From positions 2,294,001 to 2,358,000 of the forward strand of contig NZ_CP073343.1 in NCBI RefSeq assembly GCF_024397855.1: a stretch of 64,000 bases of DNA, given 5' to 3'. The stretch is from Marinomonas rhizomae. GTDB taxonomy: Bacteria; Pseudomonadota; Gammaproteobacteria; Pseudomonadales; Marinomonadaceae. Positions 8,543 to 18,581 of the stretch are shown here, in pieces (within the stretch, counting starts at the first letter, position 1; the number at the start of each line of letters is the position of its first letter). The translations under genes were made by a program, and so were the position numbers. The notes below the pieces were generated by a model that was not told the DNA's origin, did not search any database, and was given only the letters and a program-made list of their open reading frames with translations.

Positions 8543-9235
8543 TTACAGGTAAAAATCTTTCACCAACTCAGCGAGTAAAGTTGGTTGCTCCAAAGGCAAC
8601 ATGTGCCCGCAATCATTGAGCGTTTTAACCTTCAATTGCTTGACGTTTTGCATATCTTCTAACACCGCTTTCGACAATAACGCATCCTCTTCTCCCACCA
8701 CGAAACACAGGGAAAGGCCTGCTTTTTTAAGCATTAATAAAAGATCTGGACGAACTAAACTACTCTTCAATTGTTGAATGAAGACCACTTCCCCCAACGC
8801 TCTATCCATTGCAACAATAACATCAAGCAGGTCAGCTCTGTCTTTATTCGACGGCCCTAGCATAGCGATGGCCTTTTTCTTTGGTATGCCGTTATAGCCC
8901 TTCTTTGTCACCCAGTTAAGTGCGACCTCGCGCTGTTGGCGTTCTGTGTCTAGCAAACCACTTGCTGTATTAGATAAGACCATCAGTCGCTTGACGCGCT
9001 CAGGATATTTTACGGCAAAGGCGCAAGCCAAATACCCTCCCATAGAAAAGCCAAGTAGATTCATTGGCTCAGCTGGCAAGACAACTGCCAAAGCATCAAT
9101 GATCGATTCAATGGTGTCTTTCTGTGGAATAGCAACATGCTGCAAACTGAATGATCCTCCCAACTCTTGCTGGGTAAGCTCCCAAAGACGCTCATCACAC
9201 ATAGTGCCGGGCAAGCAGTACACTTTTGTTAACAA
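8543..9235 (-). CDS. Alpha/beta hydrolase
   Basis: A 230-residue alpha/beta-hydrolase fold protein. The nucleophile elbow GFSMGG places the catalytic Ser at residue 64. VVGEEDALLS supplies the acid and NDCGHMLPLEQP the His. The N-terminal LPGTMCDERLW loop is the oxyanion-hole side. It is compact, with a minimal lid, like MhpC/BioH-type esterases. There is no signal peptide, so it is cytosolic. It lies 23 bp downstream of the DNA ligase gene in the same direction and may be co-transcribed, with no obvious functional link. The substrate cannot be predicted. Confidence 0.85.
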   Translation of the reverse strand: MLTKVYCLPGTMCDERLWELTQQELGGSFSLQHVAIPQKDTIESIIDALAVVLPAEPMNLLGFSMGGYLACAFAVKYPERVKRLMVLSNTASGLLDTERQQREVALNWVTKKGYNGIPKKKAIAMLGPSNKDRADLLDVIVAMDRALGEVVFIQQLKSSLVRPDLLLMLKKAGLSLCFVVGEEDALLSKAVLEDMQNVKQLKVKTLNDCGHMLPLEQPTLLAELVKDFYL

Positions 9236-9258
9236 AACATGGCCTCTGAATCTAAAAA

Positions 9259-10098
9259 TTAAAACTGAGTATTGCGTAAACGTACGAAGCTAGCAAACCG
9301 TGGAATACCACGCTCAGTGAAACCATGATATTTATAAATAACATAGTCACCAATATTGGGAGGTGTGCTGCGTTCATTGTCCGAAAAGCCACTGCCAATT
9401 TTAAAACGTAAGCCAGATGGCATTTCCACCAGAACGGACCCCATCATGCCATCATATTTTCCTGTGCCATTTAAGATATCTATGACCTTAGCATCTGCTT
9501 CCATGTAGGGTTTTAGCTTTAGTAAGTTATCTGATCGGCCATTCGAAAAACGTGCAAGCCTACGGTGCAGCATAAGACCCTCTGCGCCTTTCTCTACATA
9601 GGCGGTCAAAATGCTATGCAGCGCCTCATTACTGCTCACAGAGAACTGCTCAACTGGCTTTACATGTGGCAAATCCAAGATAGTAAGCAGGCGCATATAA
9701 CGTTTGTATCTTTCTTCAAACGTCATATTTCTTTCTCTGTCGGGTGCATCAAACACCATATAATATATCTTACGCCACTCACTGTTGACCGGAGTCTGTT
9801 TTCTAACCGTCGACATAATAAACTGAAAATCATTATGCTTAGACCATAGCTCCCCATCCAACCAAACATTTGGCAGCGTATCTGTAAACCATTTAGGGGC
9901 AAAAATAGGATTCCCCTGCCGCGTGATGAGCTTTTCTCCCGTCCAAATAGCACGAATTCCATCGTATTTCTCACTAACAAGATACTCTTCTACATGAGCT
10001 CCTTCAGGAAACACGGTGGCAAGCTGCACATCAGGCTGTGCAAAAAGAAATAAGGGGGATAAGAATAGCCAGACGGCCAAACATTTTAGTTTAGACAT
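9259..10098 (-). CDS. Secreted ATP-dependent DNA ligase (LigE type)
   Basis: A 279-residue minimal ATP-dependent DNA ligase with an N-terminal signal peptide (hydrophobic residues 6-20, cleavage near FAQ-PD), indicating periplasmic location. Nucleotidyltransferase motifs in order: EKYDGIR with the adenylated Lys at K44, WLDGELWS (motif III), YYMVFDAP (IIIa), EGLMLHR (IV) and LLKLKP (V). A short OB-fold domain follows. This matches the Lig E class found in Proteobacteria such as Haemophilus and Neisseria, where a role in competence or extracellular DNA has been proposed. It lacks additional DNA-binding domains, as is normal for Lig E. It is the first gene of a possible pair with the hydrolase. 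Confidence 0.9.
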   Translation of the reverse strand: MSKLKCLAVWLFLSPLFLFAQPDVQLATVFPEGAHVEEYLVSEKYDGIRAIWTGEKLITRQGNPIFAPKWFTDTLPNVWLDGELWSKHNDFQFIMSTVRKQTPVNSEWRKIYYMVFDAPDRERNMTFEERYKRYMRLLTILDLPHVKPVEQFSVSSNEALHSILTAYVEKGAEGLMLHRRLARFSNGRSDNLLKLKPYMEADAKVIDILNGTGKYDGMMGSVLVEMPSGLRFKIGSGFSDNERSTPPNIGDYVIYKYHGFTERGIPRFASFVRLRNTQF

Positions 10099-10206
10099 GA
10101 TTCACTCCTTTGATATTAAAAGTGCCTTTCCATAGCACCTGTTTACGCTAAACGATTTTGTTTCTGGAATCAAACCGTAAGCGCTTCTACTCTACGATAA
10201 GCTACA

Positions 10207-10241
10207 AAAAAGCCCATACTTGTCACCAAATATGGGCTTTT
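10207..10241 (-). terminator. Terminator after htpG
   Basis: On the minus strand, AAAGCCCATA pairs with TATGGGCTTT and ends in a T-run. It lies about 30 bases beyond the htpG stop. Confidence 0.85.
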
Positions 10242-10272
10242 ACTGACCTACTTACAATATAGCGTCATTTAA

Positions 10273-12201
10273 TTATTTGCTAAGCTGCACGATTAGTTTG
10301 TTCATGCGGCTAACGAAAGTTGCTGGATCTTCCAACTGACCACCTTCAGACAAAGTAGCTTGTTCAAACAACAACCACGCCATATCTGCAAAACGTTCTT
10401 CGTCCGTTTCAGCGTCCATTTTTGCCACGATAGGGTGATCTGGGTTCACCTCAAGGCTAGGCTTAGACTCTGGCAGCTGCTGACCAGCCTGCTCAAGCAA
10501 GCGGCGCATTTGTAGACCCATGTCATACTCACCAACAACTAGGCAAGCTGGTGAGTTAGTCAGACGGTCTGTGCTGTTAACCGCTGTGACTTTAGACTCA
10601 AGAACAGACTTCATGCGATCAAGAAGCGGCTTGATTTGTTCAGCCTTTTCTTCTTTTTCTTTTTTCTCTTCTTCGTTTTCAGAATCCGCTAGATCCAGTT
10701 TGCCTTTAGTGACATCTTGGAATTGCTTACCTTCAAACTCTTGAAGAGACGACATCATCCATTCATCAATACGATCACTCAACAACAAGACTTCGAAACC
10801 TTTCTTACGCAAAATTTCTAAGTGCGGGCTGTTTTTCGCAGTATTGTGGCTCTCAGCATAAATGTAGTAGATCTTATCCTGACCTTCACTCATGCGTTCG
10901 ATGTACTCAGCTAAAGACACAGTTTGCGCTGGGGCATCCGTGTTTGTAGAGCTGAAACGCAACAAGCCGGCAATTTTGTCTTTATTGCCCATGTCATCTG
11001 CAGGGCCTTCTTTGATAACGCTACCGAACTCGTCCCAGAATTTTTGGTAATCTTCTGGCTCGTTCTTCGCCATTTTGCCTAACATGTCCAATACACGTTT
11101 AGTCAATGCTGAACGCATAGAATCAACCGCATGGTCGTTTTGCAAAATTTCACGAGATACGTTCAATGACAAATCATTTGAGTCCACTACACCTTTCACA
11201 AAACGCATGTAAGGAGGTAGAAATGCTTCTGCTTCATCCATGATAAATACGCGCTGAACGTATAATTTCAGACCGCGTTGCATGTCGCGATTCCAAAGAT
11301 CGTAAGGTGCTTTGGATGGAATGTACAACAAGCTTGAGTATTCCAACTTACCTTCAACTTTGTTGTGAGACCACTTCAAAGGCTCTTGGTAATCGTGAGA
11401 AATGTGCTTGTAGAATTCTTGGTATTCTTCATCAGTTACTTCGTTGCGAGGACGAGTCCAAAGTGCTTTTGCAGAGTTAACTGCTTCATATTCTGGCGCT
11501 TTGTTTTCTTCCACTGGCTTAGGATTGCCCTCTTCGTCCATTTCTGGATAAACCGGCTTTTCCATTTCAACAGGGATAGAAATATGGTCAGAGTATTTAG
11601 TAACCAAGTGACGAAGACGATGGTTATCTGCGAACTCGTTTTCATCTGCTTTAAGATGAAGAATGATGCGAGTACCGCGAGTGTCTTTTTCGATGTTCTC
11701 GATAGTAAATTCACCAGAACCATCAGATACCCAACGTACAGCATCATCCGCTGCTACACCGGCACGGCGAGTTTCAACTGTTACTTTATCAGCAACGATG
11801 AAGGCTGAATAAAAGCCCACACCAAACTGACCAATAAGTTGGCTGTCTTTTTTCTGGTCGCCGCTCAATTGCTCTAGGAAAGAAGACGTACCGGATTTTG
11901 CAATCGTACCAAGATTGGCAATCGCCTCTTCACGGGACATACCTACGCCGTTATCATCGATAACAACCGTATTCGTCTCTTTATCAAATTCAATACGAAC
12001 ACGTAGGTTTGGGTCTTCTGCTAGAAGGTCTGCGTTAGCGACAGACTCAAAGCGAAGCTTATCTACCGCATCGGATGCGTTCGAAATAAGCTCTCGTAGA
12101 AAGATCTCTTTGTTGGAGTACAAAGAGTGGATCATCAAATGAAGTAGTTGTTTAACTTCCGTTTGAAACCCTAACGTTTCTTTTTGAGTATCAGTTGCCA
12201 T
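10273..12201 (-). CDS. htpG: Molecular chaperone HtpG (Hsp90)
   Basis: A 642-residue cytosolic Hsp90 homologue of normal length. The N-terminal GHKL ATPase shows [14 protein letters not shown] (catalytic Glu just upstream), [15 protein letters not shown] and [11 protein letters not shown]. The middle domain carries the conserved Arg of NVSREILQ, and the C-terminal dimerisation domain ends near 635. It acts in ATP-driven refolding of client proteins during heat and other stress, usually with DnaK. It is monocistronic with its own terminator. No clear sigma-32 promoter was identified by eye. Confidence 0.97.
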   Translation of the reverse strand: MATDTQKETLGFQTEVKQLLHLMIHSLYSNKEIFLRELISNASDAVDKLRFESVANADLLAEDPNLRVRIEFDKETNTVVIDDNGVGMSREEAIANLGTIAKSGTSSFLEQLSGDQKKDSQLIGQFGVGFYSAFIVADKVTVETRRAGVAADDAVRWVSDGSGEFTIENIEKDTRGTRIILHLKADENEFADNHRLRHLVTKYSDHISIPVEMEKPVYPEMDEEGNPKPVEENKAPEYEAVNSAKALWTRPRNEVTDEEYQEFYKHISHDYQEPLKWSHNKVEGKLEYSSLLYIPSKAPYDLWNRDMQRGLKLYVQRVFIMDEAEAFLPPYMRFVKGVVDSNDLSLNVSREILQNDHAVDSMRSALTKRVLDMLGKMAKNEPEDYQKFWDEFGSVIKEGPADDMGNKDKIAGLLRFSSTNTDAPAQTVSLAEYIERMSEGQDKIYYIYAESHNTAKNSPHLEILRKKGFEVLLLSDRIDEWMMSSLQEFEGKQFQDVTKGKLDLADSENEEEKKEKEEKAEQIKPLLDRMKSVLESKVTAVNSTDRLTNSPACLVVGEYDMGLQMRRLLEQAGQQLPESKPSLEVNPDHPIVAKMDAETDEERFADMAWLLFEQATLSEGGQLEDPATFVSRMNKLIVQLSK

Positions 12202-12407
12202 GTTGTAACTTGCTCCTATTTGAATGAACCTTCGGACAAAGCCAAAGGCGTATTTCGTTTCACTTGTGCCTCATAGATAAAGGCTCTTGGAGCAATTTCA
12301 AGAGGCTAACTCACTAAAAGAAGTAAAAAAGTCACAATAAGTTTATGGATATAAACAAGCTAAAGGTATTCAGGAAGAAATAGCGAAGACGCCTGATCAA
12401 TTTACGA

Positions 12408-13118
12408 TCAGGCTTTAGTTACTTTTCGAACTAGGGTTAAACCATCACCTATGGGAATGAGCGATAGCTCAACTTCCGTATCTTCGTGAATGGTTTTATT
12501 TAACTCACGCACTATTCTAGTGTCTTTATCGGTAAAGGCTTCATCCGCGACGTTCCCCCACCACAAGGTATTATCAATCAACAAGCAGCCACCTGGGCGT
12601 AATAATTGCTTGGCCAAAAGATAATAAGCTAAGAGGTTTTGTTTATCCGCATCAATAAAGATAAAGTCGAACGTTTCACGCTCAGCTTCTAAAAAAGACT
12701 CCATGACGGGCAAGGCTTTATCGCAATAAGTCGTTACACGATCCTTAACGCCCGCTTGGTCTAAATAGCGAGTCGCAATATCTAGCCACATTTGCTTCTT
12801 TTCGATCGCAATGAGCCTTGATTCTTTTGGCATTGCCATCGCCATCGACAAGGTGCTGTAACCCGTAAAAACACCAATTTCGAGAAGCTTTTTTGGTGCC
12901 TGCAGTTTAACCAACAAGGCCAATAACTGACCCACTTCTGGCGACAACTGCATACGCGCCATATGATACTGAGCCGTCTCACGGCGCAAAGTTCTTAATA
13001 AGTCATCTTCACGTACGGAAACATCGACTAAGTACTGGTAAAGCCTATCATCAACTTTTACAGTACGATTAACAGGCTTATCGTCTTCCGGTAAAGGTTT
13101 GGGGAAATTAGGAAGCAT
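12408..13118 (-). CDS. Class I SAM O-methyltransferase
   Basis: A 236-residue methyltransferase of the caffeoyl-CoA OMT/Methyltransf_3 family. The SAM site is LLEIGVFTGYSTL (about residues 80-92). The metal-binding FIFIDADKQN and the later DNTLWWGNV motif are typical of these Mg-dependent enzymes. There is no signal peptide. It overlaps the upstream DUF599 gene by 11 bp, so the two are translationally coupled. The acceptor is unknown; bacterial members act on catechol-like or other hydroxyl groups. A CCTGATC/GATCAGG dyad spans its stop codon without a T-run. Confidence 0.85.
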   Translation of the reverse strand: MLPNFPKPLPEDDKPVNRTVKVDDRLYQYLVDVSVREDDLLRTLRRETAQYHMARMQLSPEVGQLLALLVKLQAPKKLLEIGVFTGYSTLSMAMAMPKESRLIAIEKKQMWLDIATRYLDQAGVKDRVTTYCDKALPVMESFLEAERETFDFIFIDADKQNLLAYYLLAKQLLRPGGCLLIDNTLWWGNVADEAFTDKDTRIVRELNKTIHEDTEVELSLIPIGDGLTLVRKVTKA

Positions 13119-13839
13119 GAGATTTCATAACGAGTCCGCGGCTCAATGTTTTGAATGTTTTAGATCGAAATTCACGACGGTAAAGCACTGCAACGACCAT
13201 GACGCTCGCCGCCATACAGAAATAAGGGCCAAGGAACCAACCACAAAAGGCCATCGCAAAATAGAATGCACGTAACCCATAGTTAAATTGGTTCGCAGCT
13301 AAGCTACAAATTTGCGCCATATACATGGCATATAGCTCTCGCTCACTGTCTTCAATACCACGTTCTGTTGCAAGCGGCGCACTACCTACAAGGACAGAAC
13401 AAAAGTTATATTGTCTAACAGACCACGTGAAGGTAAAAAATGCATAAGAAAAAATTGCCACCAATACGATGATCTTTAATTCCCATTCTTGCTGACTCAT
13501 CGGAGACAAAAGGTAAAAGTCCGACAAAATACCCAGCGCTTTTTCAGAGTAATTAAACGCTGTGAAAAGGCCCGCAATAATCAACAAACTACTGGAAGCA
13601 AAAAACAAACTGCTTCTTTCTAAATTTGCCATGACGGATGCGTCGGCAATGCGATTATCTCGCCTAAGCAAGCGCGACATCCAAGCCAGCCGAAACTGAT
13701 GTAATACACTAACCAAACATGAACGACGTTTCGAATTATACTGGGCATAAAAAGCATAACCCCACCAACATGCAAAAAAGACAAAAAATGTCGCGATATC
13801 AAGGGGATTTAACAGTAATGACACCGAGTGCTTTTCCAT
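13108..13839 (-). CDS. DUF599 membrane protein
   Basis: A 243-residue membrane protein with about four hydrophobic segments (near residues 12-30, 73-93, 124-143 and 195-222). The conserved NPLDIATFFVFFACWWGYA start and the NQFNYGLRAFYFAMAF segment identify the DUF599 family, whose function is unknown. The 3' end overlaps the O-methyltransferase start by 11 bp, so they form an operon. Nothing in the sequence suggests a substrate. The family call is strong, the function open. Confidence 0.8.
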   Translation of the reverse strand: MEKHSVSLLLNPLDIATFFVFFACWWGYAFYAQYNSKRRSCLVSVLHQFRLAWMSRLLRRDNRIADASVMANLERSSLFFASSSLLIIAGLFTAFNYSEKALGILSDFYLLSPMSQQEWELKIIVLVAIFSYAFFTFTWSVRQYNFCSVLVGSAPLATERGIEDSERELYAMYMAQICSLAANQFNYGLRAFYFAMAFCGWFLGPYFCMAASVMVVAVLYRREFRSKTFKTLSRGLVMKSHAS

Positions 13840-14023
13840 ATTTTAACTCTACTGTAGGAACATTCTAGGATGGTAATATTAGACCACTTTTCACTTTGTA
13901 TGTCCTAGTTTCCTCATAGAAAATTCTGCAAGCCGCGCCAAGAAAATAAATCTAAACACTTCATTGAAAAAACACTTGCATCGCCAGAAAATATCGGTAA
14001 GATCTCGCACGTCAACACGACAT

Positions 14024-14108
14024 GCGGATGTGGTGGAATTGGTAGACACGCTGGATTTAGGTTCCAGTGCTTCACGGCGTGAGAGTTCGAGTCTCTCCAT
14101 CCGCACCA
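14024..14108 (+). tRNA. tRNA-Leu(UAG)
   Basis: An 85-nt tRNA with a 7-bp acceptor stem (14024-14030 with 14098-14104), encoded CCA end, long type II variable arm and TTCGAGT T-loop. The anticodon stem CTGGA/TCCAG encloses a 7-base loop with anticodon TAG at 14058-14060, preceded by T33, giving leucine for CUA codons. It resembles leuW of enterobacteria. No integration scar is visible next to it. Confidence 0.97.
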
Positions 14109-14220
14109 TCTTATTTCCTTTCTAAGTAATCTCTTCTCAAATCAAAATACACCCTGAAACAACCTAGTTATTCATTTAGAAAAACCCCCTTTCTACCACA
14201 CAATGTCTATTTTTAGCCAT

Positions 14221-14252
14221 AAAAAAACCGAACCCATCACTGAATTCGGCTT
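14221..14252 (-). terminator. Probable terminator after pyrC
   Basis: On the minus strand a CCGAA/TTCGG stem is followed by seven T residues, about 40 bases past the pyrC stop. The stem is short with a 12-base loop, so the call is moderate. Confidence 0.5.
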
Positions 14253-14289
14253 TGCTTAGCATCCATTATTTTGCTTCATAGCAGATGCT

Positions 14290-15321
14290 TTATTTTAACT
14301 TCCAAGACACTTGTTTACCGGCGAAGAAAGGCACGATTGGCTCACCGCTTGGCAAAGTAATACTACTAGGCACCTCCCAAGACTCGCGCACCAAGGTCAC
14401 GGTTTCTGTATTACGTGGCAAACCATAAAAATCAGCACCGTAGATGCTAGCAAAGCCTTCTAACTTATCAAGCGCACCCAGCTCATCAAATACCTGTGCG
14501 TACAGCTCAAGCGCAGACCAAGCGCTGTAACAGCCCGCACAACCACAATCAGATTCTTTGCGATGCTTAGCATGTGGTGCTGAATCCGTCCCTAGGAAGA
14601 ACTTAGGCGATCCAGATTTAACAACGTCACGCAACGCCTGTTGATGCGTACTGCGCTTAAGTACAGGCAAACAATAGTTATGTGGACGCATACCGCCATC
14701 AAGCATGTCATTTCGGTTCAACAATAAGTGCTGAGGCGTAATAGTCGCAGCCACACCTTCACGGGCAGCCAAAACAAAATCCGCGGCATCTTTCGTAGTG
14801 ATGTGCTCAAACACTACTTTTAAATTCGGCACGCGCTCTACGATGTTTACCATATGCTGATCGATAAATTCTTTTTCACGATCAAAAATATCAATATGCT
14901 TTTGCGTCACTTCACCATGGATCAGCAATAACATATCGTTTTCTGCCAAGGCTTCAAACACTGGATACAATGACTCTAGAGAATTTACACCGGAATCAGA
15001 GTTCGTTGTCGCACCAGCTGGATACATTTTAGCCGCTAATACACCCGCTTTTTTCGCATCTTGAATATCTTGAACGCTGGTTTTATCCGTTAGATAGATG
15101 GTCATGATAGGCGTAAAAGTACTACCTGCAGGACGAGCCGCTAAAATACGCTCTTTATAGCTTAACGCTAACTCTGCCGTCGTAACCGGCGGCACTAAGT
15201 TTGGCATCACCACAGCGCGCTCAAAACAACGAGCCGTAGCCGGAACCGTCTCAAGTAACATGTCTTGATCACGAAAATGTAAGTGCCAATCATCTGGCTT
15301 AATAATAGTAATTTCGTTCAT
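14290..15321 (-). CDS. pyrC: Dihydroorotase
   Basis: A 343-residue class II dihydroorotase, the third enzyme of pyrimidine synthesis, interconverting carbamoyl aspartate and dihydroorotate. Zinc ligands are visible in DDWHLHFRD near the N-terminus, the bridging carbamylated Lys in AAKMYPAG, His ligands in LLIHGEV and VFEHITT, and the catalytic Asp in LGTDSAPH. Length is as in E. coli PyrC (348). It is flanked by terminators and stands alone. Confidence 0.96.
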   Translation of the reverse strand: MNEITIIKPDDWHLHFRDQDMLLETVPATARCFERAVVMPNLVPPVTTAELALSYKERILAARPAGSTFTPIMTIYLTDKTSVQDIQDAKKAGVLAAKMYPAGATTNSDSGVNSLESLYPVFEALAENDMLLLIHGEVTQKHIDIFDREKEFIDQHMVNIVERVPNLKVVFEHITTKDAADFVLAAREGVAATITPQHLLLNRNDMLDGGMRPHNYCLPVLKRSTHQQALRDVVKSGSPKFFLGTDSAPHAKHRKESDCGCAGCYSAWSALELYAQVFDELGALDKLEGFASIYGADFYGLPRNTETVTLVRESWEVPSSITLPSGEPIVPFFAGKQVSWKLK

Positions 15322-15412
15322 TAGCGGCCTTTTTATGCAACGTTTTAGAAAGGGGAATAATAAAATAATGTTAACAGAAGTGGTTAATCGACAGTAGCCA
15401 ACATTTATACAT

Positions 15413-15447
15413 AAAAAAACCGAATCTATTGCTAGATTCGGTTTTTA
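15413..15447 (-). terminator. Terminator between deaD and pyrC
   Basis: A perfect ACCGAATCT-type stem around a short loop (arms about 15420-15427 and 15434-15441), with A-runs on one side and T-runs on the other. It can work in both directions but serves deaD on the minus strand. Confidence 0.85.
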
Positions 15448-15470
15448 AAAGTAACTACAAGCAAAACGTA

Positions 15471-17360
15471 TTACGCGTTTTTGCGCGGTGCTCTTGGACG
15501 ACGCTCACCACCGCGATTTGCATCACGATCACGACCGCCACCAGAACCACCACTTGGACGACGACGCTCACCACCATTAGATGGACGACGATCACCGCCA
15601 CCAGCTGGACGCTTACGAGTTGAAGGTGCTGCTGCACGCTTATTTAACTCTTCTGCATTGTCTAGCTTAGCAATGTCAGTACGTTGACCACAGATACGAG
15701 TCTTACCTAATTTACCTAGTGCATCAGAGCTTAGGTTTGAAGGTAGATCCACTGTCGCGAAATCTTCATAAATTTCGATATGGCCAATGTAGCGGCTTTC
15801 AATATCAGCTTCGTTAGCAATCGCACCAACGATATTGCCTGGCTTAACACCATCACTGTAACCAACTTGAACAACATAACGTGTCATAGAGGTATCAGGA
15901 TCGTCTTTCAACGGCATAGCTTCAGCTGTCACCGGGCGAACTTTACGTTCACGAGGAGCTCGGTCTCCACGATCACCACGATCTGGACGATCGCCACGAT
16001 CTTCACGACGCTCTCTGCGCTCTTGACGAACTTCCATCTCAGACAACAACAAAGGCGTTTTGCCTTGAGCCATATGAGCCAAAGCGGCCGCCATTTTTAG
16101 TGGATCAACTTCGTTTTCTTTCTGGTAGCTTTGAACAAGCTCAAGGAAGAAATCAAGGTTTTCGTTATCCATCGCATCAGTAATGCTCTGCTTGAAACGA
16201 TTAACGCGATGCGCATTAATATCTGAAGCCGTTGGCAATGTCATACTTTCGATTGGCTGACGAGTCGCACGCTCAATGGCTTGCAACATACGACGCTCAC
16301 GGTGAGCAACGAATAAAATCGCTGTACCTGAACGACCAGCACGACCAGTACGACCGATACGGTGAACATAAGATTCAGTGTCGTATGGAATGTCATAGTT
16401 AACAACGTGACTTACACGCTCTACGTCCAAACCACGCGCAACAACGTCAGTCGCTACAAGAATGTCAATTTGACCTTTCTTGATACGATCAACCGTACGT
16501 TCACGCAAATTCTGGCTAATGTCACCATTTAAGGCTTCACAAGCGTGACCACGAGCCGTTAGCTTTTCAGCCAATTCGACCGTTGCCGCTTTTGTACGAA
16601 CAAAGATGATCATGCCATCGTGTTCGTTCATTTCAAGAATACGAGTCAAAGCATCTAGTTTATGTAGACCGCTTACTGGCCAGTATTTTTGAGTAATCGT
16701 CATCGCCGTAGAAGTTTTTGTAACAATTTTAACTTCTTTAGGATTGTTCAAATGACGGTTAGCCACTTGACGAATCACTGGAGGCATAGTCGCAGAGAAC
16801 AAAGCGATTTGACGAGTTGGTGGGGTTTGCTCAAGAATCCATTCGACATCGTCGATGAATCCCATGCGTAACATCTCATCCGCTTCATCAAGAACTAGGG
16901 CTTTAAGGCCATCTAGTTTCAATGTTTTACGACGAATGTGGTCCATAACACGACCAGGCGTACCAACAACAACCTGAACGCCACGCTTTAGCTGACGAAG
17001 TTGTGTGTCGTATGACATGCCGCCGTAAATTGGCAAAACATGAAAATCTGGAAGGTTACGAGCGTAACTTTGAAATGCTTCAGAAACCTGAATAGCAAGT
17101 TCACGAGTTGGAGCCAGTACAAGTAATTGTGTCGTTTTATCTGTAACATCAATGCGAGACAGTAACGGAAGCGCGAACGCCGCTGTCTTACCAGTACCCG
17201 TCTGCGCTTGCCCCAAAAGGTCACGACCTTCTAATAGATATGGAATACTTTGCGCTTGGATAGCAGATGGTTGCTCGTAACCTAAGTCAGCAACCGCTTT
17301 AAGAACAGGGGCGATTAGACCCAACGAATCAAATGTAGGCTGAGTATCAGCATCAGACAT
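15471..17360 (-). CDS. deaD: DEAD-box RNA helicase DeaD/CsdA
   Basis: A 629-residue ATP-dependent RNA helicase of the DeaD/CsdA group, used in ribosome assembly and mRNA turnover, especially in the cold. Motifs in order: Q motif (YEQPSAIQAQSIP), AQTGTGKT (Walker A), PTRELAIQ, VLDEADEML (DEAD box), FSATMP, and HRIGRTGRAGR. A DbpA-type RNA-binding domain follows near residues 480-555. The last 60 residues are Gly/Arg-rich (RPSNGGERRRPSGG and similar), an RNA-binding tail; a second charged patch of ERRERREDRGDR repeats separates helicase and RNA-binding domain. No cold-shock leader could be confirmed by eye. Confidence 0.95.
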   Translation of the reverse strand: MSDADTQPTFDSLGLIAPVLKAVADLGYEQPSAIQAQSIPYLLEGRDLLGQAQTGTGKTAAFALPLLSRIDVTDKTTQLLVLAPTRELAIQVSEAFQSYARNLPDFHVLPIYGGMSYDTQLRQLKRGVQVVVGTPGRVMDHIRRKTLKLDGLKALVLDEADEMLRMGFIDDVEWILEQTPPTRQIALFSATMPPVIRQVANRHLNNPKEVKIVTKTSTAMTITQKYWPVSGLHKLDALTRILEMNEHDGMIIFVRTKAATVELAEKLTARGHACEALNGDISQNLRERTVDRIKKGQIDILVATDVVARGLDVERVSHVVNYDIPYDTESYVHRIGRTGRAGRSGTAILFVAHRERRMLQAIERATRQPIESMTLPTASDINAHRVNRFKQSITDAMDNENLDFFLELVQSYQKENEVDPLKMAAALAHMAQGKTPLLLSEMEVRQERRERREDRGDRPDRGDRGDRAPRERKVRPVTAEAMPLKDDPDTSMTRYVVQVGYSDGVKPGNIVGAIANEADIESRYIGHIEIYEDFATVDLPSNLSSDALGKLGKTRICGQRTDIAKLDNAEELNKRAAAPSTRKRPAGGGDRRPSNGGERRRPSGGSGGGRDRDANRGGERRPRAPRKNA

Positions 17361-17506
17361 GTAAATTAGTACCTTTTTTTGGTGAGGATAAGGCCTGTAA
17401 TCATTTACATGCCTTAATGAAATTCTCTAGAAATTCTCGGAGGAAAAACTGATGGCGAAGTATATACAATAAAACGAAAATAAGCTAGGCCAGATTAAAA
17501 ATAAGA

Positions 17507-17527
17507 TTGGCGTCCTTGCGACGCCAA
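17507..17527 (-). terminator. Terminator after the AI-2E-family gene
   Basis: The perfect 8-bp stem TTGGCGTC/GACGCCAA (17507-17514 and 17520-17527) with a 5-base loop begins 8 bases beyond the stop. On the minus strand it is followed by a T-rich tract. Confidence 0.8.
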
Positions 17528-17534
17528 TTATTTA

Positions 17535-18572
17535 TTAGTCCTTTGTATCGCTGTCCACTTTGGAGTCAATCATCACAGCCAACCAGTGCATTTTCGGGTT
17601 TGCCTCAAAAGCCAACTTCATAATGATGGTCAAAGGAATCGAAAGTAGCATACCAACAGGACCAAACACCCACCCCCAAAGCAGTAAAGATAAAAATACC
17701 ACTAAGGTAGAAAGCCCGAGTCCGCGGCCCATATAGCGTGGTTCAATCACATTACCAACGATCAAATTCACAATTAAAAACACACCGGCAACCAAGCCAG
17801 CCGATAAACTACCAAGCTGGACAAACGCGAGCAAAACCGCCGGAACCGCTGCGATAATAGAGCCAATATTCGGCACGAAATTTAAAAGAAACGCACATAC
17901 ACCCCATAAAATAGGAAAATCAACACCCAACACCCACATGAAAAAAGTGATTAAGACACCCGTTAACATACTAAGTAAGGTTTTTATCACCAAGTAACGA
18001 TTGACCGATTGAATAAAGGAATCAAACTTACCCATCGATTTTGAGGTATCGCTAAAGGCTAAAGACAGCTTTTTAGGCAACTCAACCGCTTCAAATAAAA
18101 TGAAGATAACAATCATCACCACTAAAACCAGGTTAGTCAGTGCACTTCCAAGCCCTCTCAACGCATTGGCTACCATTTGCATTAATGCGGAAGGATCCAC
18201 ATAACCTTTCACTTGATCATAAGATATGTGCAGCCCCAATTGATTAATCACTTGTATTAAATTGGAGACCTCTTCGCCAAAGCGTTTTTTGTATGTCGGT
18301 AACTCATTGGAAAAATTATCCAACGAGGCGCCAACCAATACCGCAATAGAACTGATTCCTACTAATATAACGAAAACAACCACCAAGATTGAAAGCCAAG
18401 TTGGTAAGTTTCGGCGCCGCAGACTGGACATCGCTGGGGCACAAATGATGGCAATAAAAACAGCCAGCATAAAAGGCACCACTATTTGAGAGGCTTCTTT
18501 TAGCGCGGCGATAATGATCACAAAGGCGGCAAAACCCACTAACCAATGGATGCCCTTATGCTGTTCACTCAT
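17535..18572 (-). CDS. AI-2E family transporter (PerM-like)
   Basis: A 345-residue inner-membrane protein with about eight membrane segments. Paired hydrophobic segments lie at the N-terminus, followed by a soluble stretch near residues 85-140, and the conserved late region (FLLNFVPNIGSIIAAVP and GNVIEPRYMGRGLGLSTLVVFLSLLLWGW) defines the family. Members include TqsA, reported to export autoinducer-2, and permeases linked to Na+/H+ antiport. It lies 9 bp downstream of sbcB and is probably co-transcribed. The transported substrate is not predictable from sequence. Confidence 0.88.
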   Translation of the reverse strand: MSEQHKGIHWLVGFAAFVIIIAALKEASQIVVPFMLAVFIAIICAPAMSSLRRRNLPTWLSILVVVFVILVGISSIAVLVGASLDNFSNELPTYKKRFGEEVSNLIQVINQLGLHISYDQVKGYVDPSALMQMVANALRGLGSALTNLVLVVMIVIFILFEAVELPKKLSLAFSDTSKSMGKFDSFIQSVNRYLVIKTLLSMLTGVLITFFMWVLGVDFPILWGVCAFLLNFVPNIGSIIAAVPAVLLAFVQLGSLSAGLVAGVFLIVNLIVGNVIEPRYMGRGLGLSTLVVFLSLLLWGWVFGPVGMLLSIPLTIIMKLAFEANPKMHWLAVMIDSKVDSDTKD

Positions 18573-18581
18573 ATTAATTCC

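Noticed and set aside
12391..12413. CCTGATC/GATCAGG hairpin at the methyltransferase stop
   Set aside because: Overlaps the stop codon and lacks a T-run, so not listed as a terminator.
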